Shown here: positions 59,850 through 64,000 of the stretch, piece by piece | Position numbering within the stretch: the stretch's first letter is position 1 | How the letters are laid out: the number at the start of each line of letters is the position of its first letter | Assembly: GCA_900323505.1 (NCBI GenBank) | Contig: OOIN01000043.1 | Location: 1,116,001-1,180,000, forward strand | DNA: 64,000 nt | Source of the DNA: Ustilago trichophora | Lineage: Eukaryota > Basidiomycota > Ustilaginomycetes > Ustilaginales > Ustilaginaceae | Direction of reading: 5' to 3' | Program-made: the position numbers and the translations under genes | Notes under the pieces: generated by a model | Databases searched by the model: none | The model's input: only the letters and a program-made list of their open reading frames with translations | What the model was told of the DNA's origin: nothing

Positions 59850-60394
59850 TTAGGGATGGCAGGTGATGCTGTTGTTGTCTTTGGTGCACTTTTGGTCAGG
59901 GGTGCTGAAGGCTACGTGCAAGAAGCCGTTGTGGTAGAAGTGTACCCTGTTATCGCCCTTCATGTTGAAACACATAACACTAGATCAGCAAAGTAGAAAG
60001 TCAGCGAGTGACCGGTGAAAGTAGTAGCAGAGAAAAAGGCTACTTACTCAGCACCATGACACTCGTACGTGCCACCAAAGGCAAAGCGCTCGACGGAAAA
60101 GTTGGTGATGAAAGCATCAGCCACGTTGACGGAAGAGTATCCAGTGTGACAGATTAGGGCGCTGTAGCCCGGATTGAGCTTTCCCGAGTCTTCCATGCGG
60201 GCCCCTATGCACTCTTCCATGGTTTGCTTGTGCTTTCAAGTGTTTTTCCAGCCACGATCATCAAAGATAAGCATCGTGGGTCAGTTCACCCTTGCCTGAT
60301 AGAGTGTGTCAATTTTTGGCTTAACGTAAACAGAACTTACAGCTTGGACGTAAGCCAGCATCAGAAGGGTAGCAAAGGCGGCGATGAACTTCAT
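59850..60394 (-). CDS. Six-cysteine small secreted protein, paralogue B, three exons
   Basis: Exons are 60341-60394, 60048-60232 and 59850-59979, joined by a 108-nt phase-0 intron (GTAAGT...AAAG) and a 68-nt phase-2 intron (GTAAGT...CTAG). The product has 122 aa: an 18-residue signal peptide (MKFIAAFATLLMLAYVQA) and a mature part with six cysteines at 26, 46, 76, 83, 111 and 120, spaced C-x19-C-x29-C-x6-C-x27-C-x8-C, which suggests three disulfides. Segments shared with A are KLNPGYS, TNFSVERFAF and CFNMKGDN. Acceptor of intron 1 was fixed by an in-frame TGA just upstream and by alignment to paralogues. The protein has no domain I recognise; its size, signal, cysteines and tandem setting fit a host-directed or extracellular effector. 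A TATA-like CATAAAAGG lies about 80-90 bp upstream (60473-60483). Confidence 0.8.
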
Positions 60395-61277
60395 GACGAA
60401 ATCTGTCGAAGAAAGATGCCTGAAATGGTTCAATGATGAGGCGAGGAGGAGTCAATGCACTAAAAAGCTGCTCCTTTTATGTTTGAATCGTTACCGGTCC
60501 TCTTGAAGAGCGTTCGATATGAATGCACCTGCTATTTTCAGGCAAGGTCTGGACCAAGCTGGCCGTGGTATCTCCCACGCACCGATATCTACTCTGTCAG
60601 CTTTTGGTACAACCGGGGCATCTTCACGGCAACCTCGGCAACGCTGGTGATAGATGCCTGAAAACTTCCGGTCAGGGGCTCGCTTGTTGTTCAGCTGTTG
60701 AGCCTCGTGGTTGGAAGTGATCTGGCCTGACGTTCCTGTCGAATAAAGTGCTCGATTTTGCTTTCAGATCTCCCGCCGGTCGAGCATCAACTCGATAGTC
60801 TGATGCAGGGTGGGAGGAAAGCATCCCATGTCTCTCATTGATCCGGCGCGCTTTAAGGCTACCTCTTTCCCCACCTTTTCTCCTGCCTTGTCCGCACGAG
60901 ACCATTGATCACACTTGGAAAGGGAAAACTGATCCTTCCCGACCAGTTGCCTTTGGCTTTGAAAAGCGGGCTGATATCTGGAGCTCAGAGTCGGAAGTTC
61001 CATCAAAAGACGCTTTCACTTGGACAGCCGTGTAAAGATATCCAAAGCGATCACACCTCAGACTACTTCCCTGTGTACTGTACAGTGTGTATCACGAGAC
61101 ATCAGCCTCACGCATTCTTGCCTGCACACGTGGCTTTTGAAAACTACGATCCAAAGAAGGGCTGAGAGAAGGACATGGAGTGACAGGATAGGAGTGAGAT
61201 GTTGCAGTATTCTGCGTTGAAGAAGTCGACCAAGCAGCTTGACAGCCAATTCGGTAGGCTGAGCTTGCATCTGATGC
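60395..61277. other. Promoter of paralogue B and spacer to C
   Basis: About 880 bp. It holds the B promoter (CATAAAAGG, minus strand, 60473-60483), the duplicated block at 60675-60820 with the word TTTCAGATCTC at 60762-60772, and beyond that unstructured sequence. I looked for a decayed fifth paralogue between 60.8 and 61.25 kb and saw none. Confidence 0.6.
60762..60772 (-). promoter_or_regulatory. Shared 11-bp upstream word, copy B
   Basis: GAGATCTGAAA on the gene strand, about 370 bp before the ATG of paralogue B, within a block similar to the region upstream of A. Confidence 0.4.
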
Positions 61278-61894
61278 CTAATTCAAGCAGCTTACTTGAA
61301 CGTTTTGTTTGTCGTACAGACACGTGTGGTTATATGTGTGTATTATTGCTAGGTTGTCCGAGCCAGCGTCCTTGTAGCCTTTCCATTCGTTCTTTCCCAT
61401 CAACCATAAGCAATCCATCCTTATTGAGTTTGGATATAGAATAGAAGAGCATATCACATCAGATCCTAGCCAGCTGGCTGAGCTAAAGTGCCGGAAACAG
61501 ACGAGGAGAAGAGGCAGAAGGCAGAGCGGGATACTTACCCTATCTTATCGCACTTTTTGTAGCCGACATACTTGTAAGCTCCTTCTGTCTTGTTTGTGGT
61601 GAGGCTGTTGGGATCCGAAGCAGAGCTACTGCCATGGTAGCAGATGGACGCGCTGATGTCTATAAACTTAGCCTTGGCCTCGTCCGCGGTTTCCTGGGCT
61701 TTCTGCCGGATGCATTCGGCTCTGGCTTGTTTACGTTTCTCCAATGTAGGGAGCTGAAGGCTCGCATAGAAGCAGCCATCGCTTGGAACTCTGTCAGTCC
61801 ATTGTTCCAGTAGCACAATAGAACGCTTTGTCCGACTTACCGTATAGGCTTCACCGAGTAGGGTGAAGATCGAGAGGAGCTGAAGGACCTGCAT
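61278..61894 (-). CDS. Six-cysteine small secreted protein, paralogue C, three exons
   Basis: Exons are 61841-61894, 61539-61753 and 61278-61419; introns are 87 nt (phase 0, GTAAGT...TTCAG) and 119 nt (phase 2, GTAAGT...ATAAG). The product has 136 aa. The signal peptide is MQVLQLLSIFTLLGEAYT. Mature cysteines lie at 32, 56, 86, 93, 123 and 134 (C-x23-C-x29-C-x6-C-x29-C-x10-C). It shares with D the KR...RAEC-x-R start, ICYHG or LCYHG, and GYKDAGSDN versus GYGDAGSDN in exon 3. The unspliced reading frame 61535-61894 also stays open across intron 1, but the spliced form aligns to D at both joins (LPTLEKR versus VPALQKR), so I prefer it. A TATA-like CATAAATT is near 61975-61985. Function unknown. 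Confidence 0.8.
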
Positions 61895-62224
61895 GGTGAT
61901 CTAGTACTGAAAGGGGGGCTTGCTCGTTGTAGAGATGGGATGTTTTGGGAAGAAGGAAGGTGGGAAGGGGCGGCAATTTATGCTTGGATTCGATCGGTCA
62001 ATGAGATTAGGATCTTCCTCCTATCCCCCACTCTGAACACGTCGGTCCTGACCTCGATTGACCGGTCCGAATGGCTGCTGTGCTTTGAAGGGTTTCCCCA
62101 CCAAGCCTTTACGTACAGTCACATTTCATCAATTTCAGATCTCATGGCGGAACGCGAACCATCTCAGTCAATAGCTGAGGTCCGGTCGAAGAAATGCACA
62201 TCCTATTGCACGACTCCGTGCCGT
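61895..62224. other. Promoter of paralogue C
   Basis: A 330-bp spacer with CATAAATT on the minus strand near 61975-61985 and the shared word TTTCAGATCTC at 62133-62143. Confidence 0.6.
62133..62143 (-). promoter_or_regulatory. Shared 11-bp upstream word, copy C
   Basis: GAGATCTGAAA on the gene strand, about 240 bp before the ATG of paralogue C. Here the surrounding sequence is not obviously similar to A or B, which makes a functional reason more likely than mere duplication. Confidence 0.4.
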
Positions 62225-62806
62225 CTAAGTGCATGTGACGCTAATCGTGTCGCGGTGATAGACGCAGTTGCTGCCAATGTACATGGCAATGTTGTCAGAG
62301 CCAGCATCTCCGTATCCCGACCACGCGTTCAAGCCTTTCATCCAGAAACAATCCAGTCTGATCCATTAAGAGAGACAGAGATAGTCAAGAGGGACACAGG
62401 TCAGCAATCAAACTGGCTGAGAAGTATTCGTGTATAAGAGGGAAGGATACGAGACTTACCCGACACCATGGCATTTATAGTAGCCGGAATAGCCATAATG
62501 ACCATCCCTCTTGTCGGTGGTCGAGTCTCCAGCTCTCACGGCAGAATTATCGCCATGGTAGCAAAGGGCGACGCTGTAGTCTATAGGTGCCTTTTCCGCG
62601 GTAAGAGAAGCGTAGTACCGGAGGCATTCGGCTCTGCTACCTCTTTTCTGCAAAGCAGGGACCTAATCAATCGAAATTGCGGCAATGATCGCACGGAGAT
62701 TTGTCAGCTTGATGTCGTAGAGCAGACTGAATCGAGGAAGAATCTGACTTACAGCGTGAGCGGCGCCGAGAAGGACGCAGAGGGGGATGGCTTTGAAGAT
62801 CTGCAT
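62225..62806 (-). CDS. Six-cysteine small secreted protein, paralogue D, three exons
   Basis: Exons are 62753-62806, 62460-62662 and 62225-62357; introns are 90 nt (phase 0, GTAAGT...ATTAG) and 102 nt (phase 2, GTAAGT...TCAG). The product has 129 aa: signal peptide MQIFKAIPLCVLLGAAHA, then cysteines at 31, 52, 82, 89, 117 and 128 (C-x20-C-x29-C-x6-C-x27-C-x10-C). Exon 2 is rich in Tyr/Gly (HYGYSGYYKC); exon 3 has CFWMKGLNAW and GYGDAGSDN. The frame could be read further upstream to 62857, but the ATG at 62806 opens straight into the signal peptide and aligns with C. A TATA-like CATATAAGG is about 80-85 bp upstream (62886-62893). It is the first and probably most complete member at the right end of the array. 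Confidence 0.82.
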
Positions 62807-62885
62807 GTTGGAGGCGAGAGGGGTAGCTTTGAGGCAGGATCTGAGGCTTGATGTCAAGGTGTATGGAGAAGACGGCTACCAAGGC

Positions 62886-62893
62886 CCTTATAT
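62886..62893 (-). promoter_or_regulatory. TATA box of paralogue D
   Basis: On the minus strand the sequence reads GGCATATAAGGGCC, about 80-85 bp before the ATG of paralogue D, the same distance as the TATA-like elements of B and C. Confidence 0.5.
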
Positions 62894-63185
62894 GCCTATT
62901 GAGCCATCAACCAGACACACACATCGCCCCGAAAGAATGAGACAGTGATGGAGCACCGCTTGAAGGCATAATCGCAGACCTTGCTCAGGGGAATCTTAAT
63001 CTCATTTCTCCAAGGATGGTTGGCACAGCTATTTCGTCCTGTCTCGTCATGGAAAGCCATGAGAGCAGTTGCTTTGATCCATAGCCTTTGCAGCCGCATC
63101 ACTTCATCAGCTTTGTGTATGTTGGTGCTTGCTGCGCCCTGACACAGCCACATATGAAGAGGACAATGGGTCGAAGCTCATCCTA

Positions 63186-63253
63186 GTTGAAATATGTGAG
63201 CCACGCGCCAACTCAGGACTTGTCGTTTGTTGGTGTAACGGTTCCCCTGAACT
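63186..63253 (+). repeat. Diverged direct repeat, copy 1
   Basis: Begins GTTGAAATATGTGAGCCACG and continues through a segment ending in TTGGTGTAACGG. It is similar to 63389-63475 (about 37 of the first 43 bases by eye). Confidence 0.75.
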
Positions 63254-63388
63254 GGTTAAGAGTCTGAATGCTCCCGCGATACGCAGGGACCGCATGTTCG
63301 ACCTCCCTTGAGCTGTGCTCTGGTTCACACGATTTCACGTTATTCGACAGCCACTCACGCCGAATTGGTTCATGGCTTGAGGGGGACA

Positions 63389-63475
63389 GTTGAAACATGC
63401 AAGCCACGCACCAACTCATGACTTGTCGTTTTTTTATTTACTTTTTATTCTTTGGTGTAACGGCGCCCTTTAACT
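63389..63475 (+). repeat. Diverged direct repeat, copy 2
   Basis: Begins GTTGAAACATGCAAGCCACG; compared with copy 1 it has an AT-rich insertion of roughly 20 nt (about 63430-63450) before the shared TTGGTGTAACGG. The copies start 203 bp apart. Confidence 0.75.
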
Positions 63476-64000
63476 ATGCTCAGCCGCGAAATGAAGCCAG
63501 CAATATCAGACAAAGAAGACGATAGAGTGAAACTCAGCTTCACATCGATGTCGACAGAGGCAGAGCAAGCTGCCGAAGCTTGGGGTTGAAATTTTCATTG
63601 GGAGCCTTAGTGTTCAGATCGCTCCACAGGAGATATGCGTCTCGCCTGAAATTGACGTGGGCTTCTTTCAAGACAAAGAGCGTATCAACGTTACAGATAA
63701 GCCTTTGCCGCGCCGTCATACCTCATGACTCAACAGCGGCAGAGAGGGAGAGAGTCATTCATCCAATAATGCAACATGCAAAGCTCCCAACAGGCGTTCA
63801 CACAAAATCTCGAACCTTTCTTGCCTGTCTTCTTGTTCATTCAAACGGATATCGCGCAAGACAAGGCTTGATGAAGCTGGAAACTGCTATTTGGAACTAC
63901 GCGTATGTAACAAAGATACTAGGGAGACCTATGTAGCTGTGTCGGAGGAAGCATGGCGGTTCAAATTCAGAGCACGTAAAAGCAACGCAAAGACTGCAGA

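Larger units (their letters stand above)
62894..64000. other. Right-end region without a recognised gene
   Basis: About 1.1 kb. It carries a diverged direct repeat (separate entry) and short open frames without signal peptides, domains or codon bias; the longest, 118 codons at 63580-63936 plus, begins at a TTG and looks random. I searched both strands for another member of the six-cysteine family and found none. Confidence 0.55.

Noticed and set aside
60800..61250. Possible fifth six-cysteine paralogue between B and C
   Set aside because: No signal exon, no CFxMKG-like or DAGSDN segment in any minus-strand frame.

Overview
The window looks like nuclear DNA of a smut fungus (Ustilaginomycotina, most likely Ustilaginaceae such as Ustilago, Sporisorium or Moesziomyces; I cannot fix the genus). 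The grounds are: large single-exon genes with long intergenic spacers, GT-AG introns of about 70-260 nt, a lipase very close to Candida (Moesziomyces) antarctica lipase B, a TRFH+Myb telomere protein of the kind known from Ustilago, and a tandem cluster of small cysteine-containing secreted proteins at the right end. No rRNA, tRNA or CRISPR array was recognised.

Layout. 0-10 kb: the 5' part of an unknown gene on the minus strand, diverging from an OXA1 mitochondrial insertase; a giant TRFH/Myb telomere-binding protein (minus); and the secreted CalB-type lipase (plus). 10-19 kb: an AAAP amino-acid transporter (minus), a gene-poor 3.5 kb stretch with a 36-nt poly(A) run, and an F-box protein with an FBXO31-like substrate domain (minus). 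19-34 kb: three-exon dihydrolipoamide dehydrogenase (plus), a large Zn2Cys6 transcription factor (plus), an otubain deubiquitinase (minus), and a COQ8 atypical kinase fused to a C-terminal oxidoreductase-like Cys domain (minus). 34-35 kb: a 1,071-bp Tc1/mariner-type element with perfect 34-bp inverted repeats and a TA duplication, inserted between COQ8 and the MID1 calcium-channel subunit gene. 37.7-38.3 kb: a secreted, dibasic-site-bearing candidate effector. 40-58.5 kb: NST1, a SET5-like methyltransferase, a divergent pair of SR/RRM splicing-factor-like genes (the second a four-exon Tra2 homologue), an exportin-4-like karyopherin, and a two-RRM, RGG-rich RNA-binding protein.

58.7-62.8 kb: four tandem minus-strand paralogues (called A-D here) of a small secreted six-cysteine family. 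Most of these exons are too short to show as long open frames, so the genes had to be assembled by hand. All share a three-exon layout: an 18-codon signal exon, a phase-0 intron, a middle exon, a phase-2 intron and a C-terminal exon. Their cysteine spacing is nearly invariant. Copies A, B and C share an 11-bp promoter word and A/B share longer upstream blocks; copy A carries a +1 frameshift relative to the others. This cluster is the strongest candidate for an undescribed system.

Mitochondrial function is over-represented (OXA1, LPD1, COQ8). Otherwise the genes are ordinary housekeeping genes with no operon-like logic, except for the effector-like cluster. All identifications are by reading the translated sequence; no database search was run.
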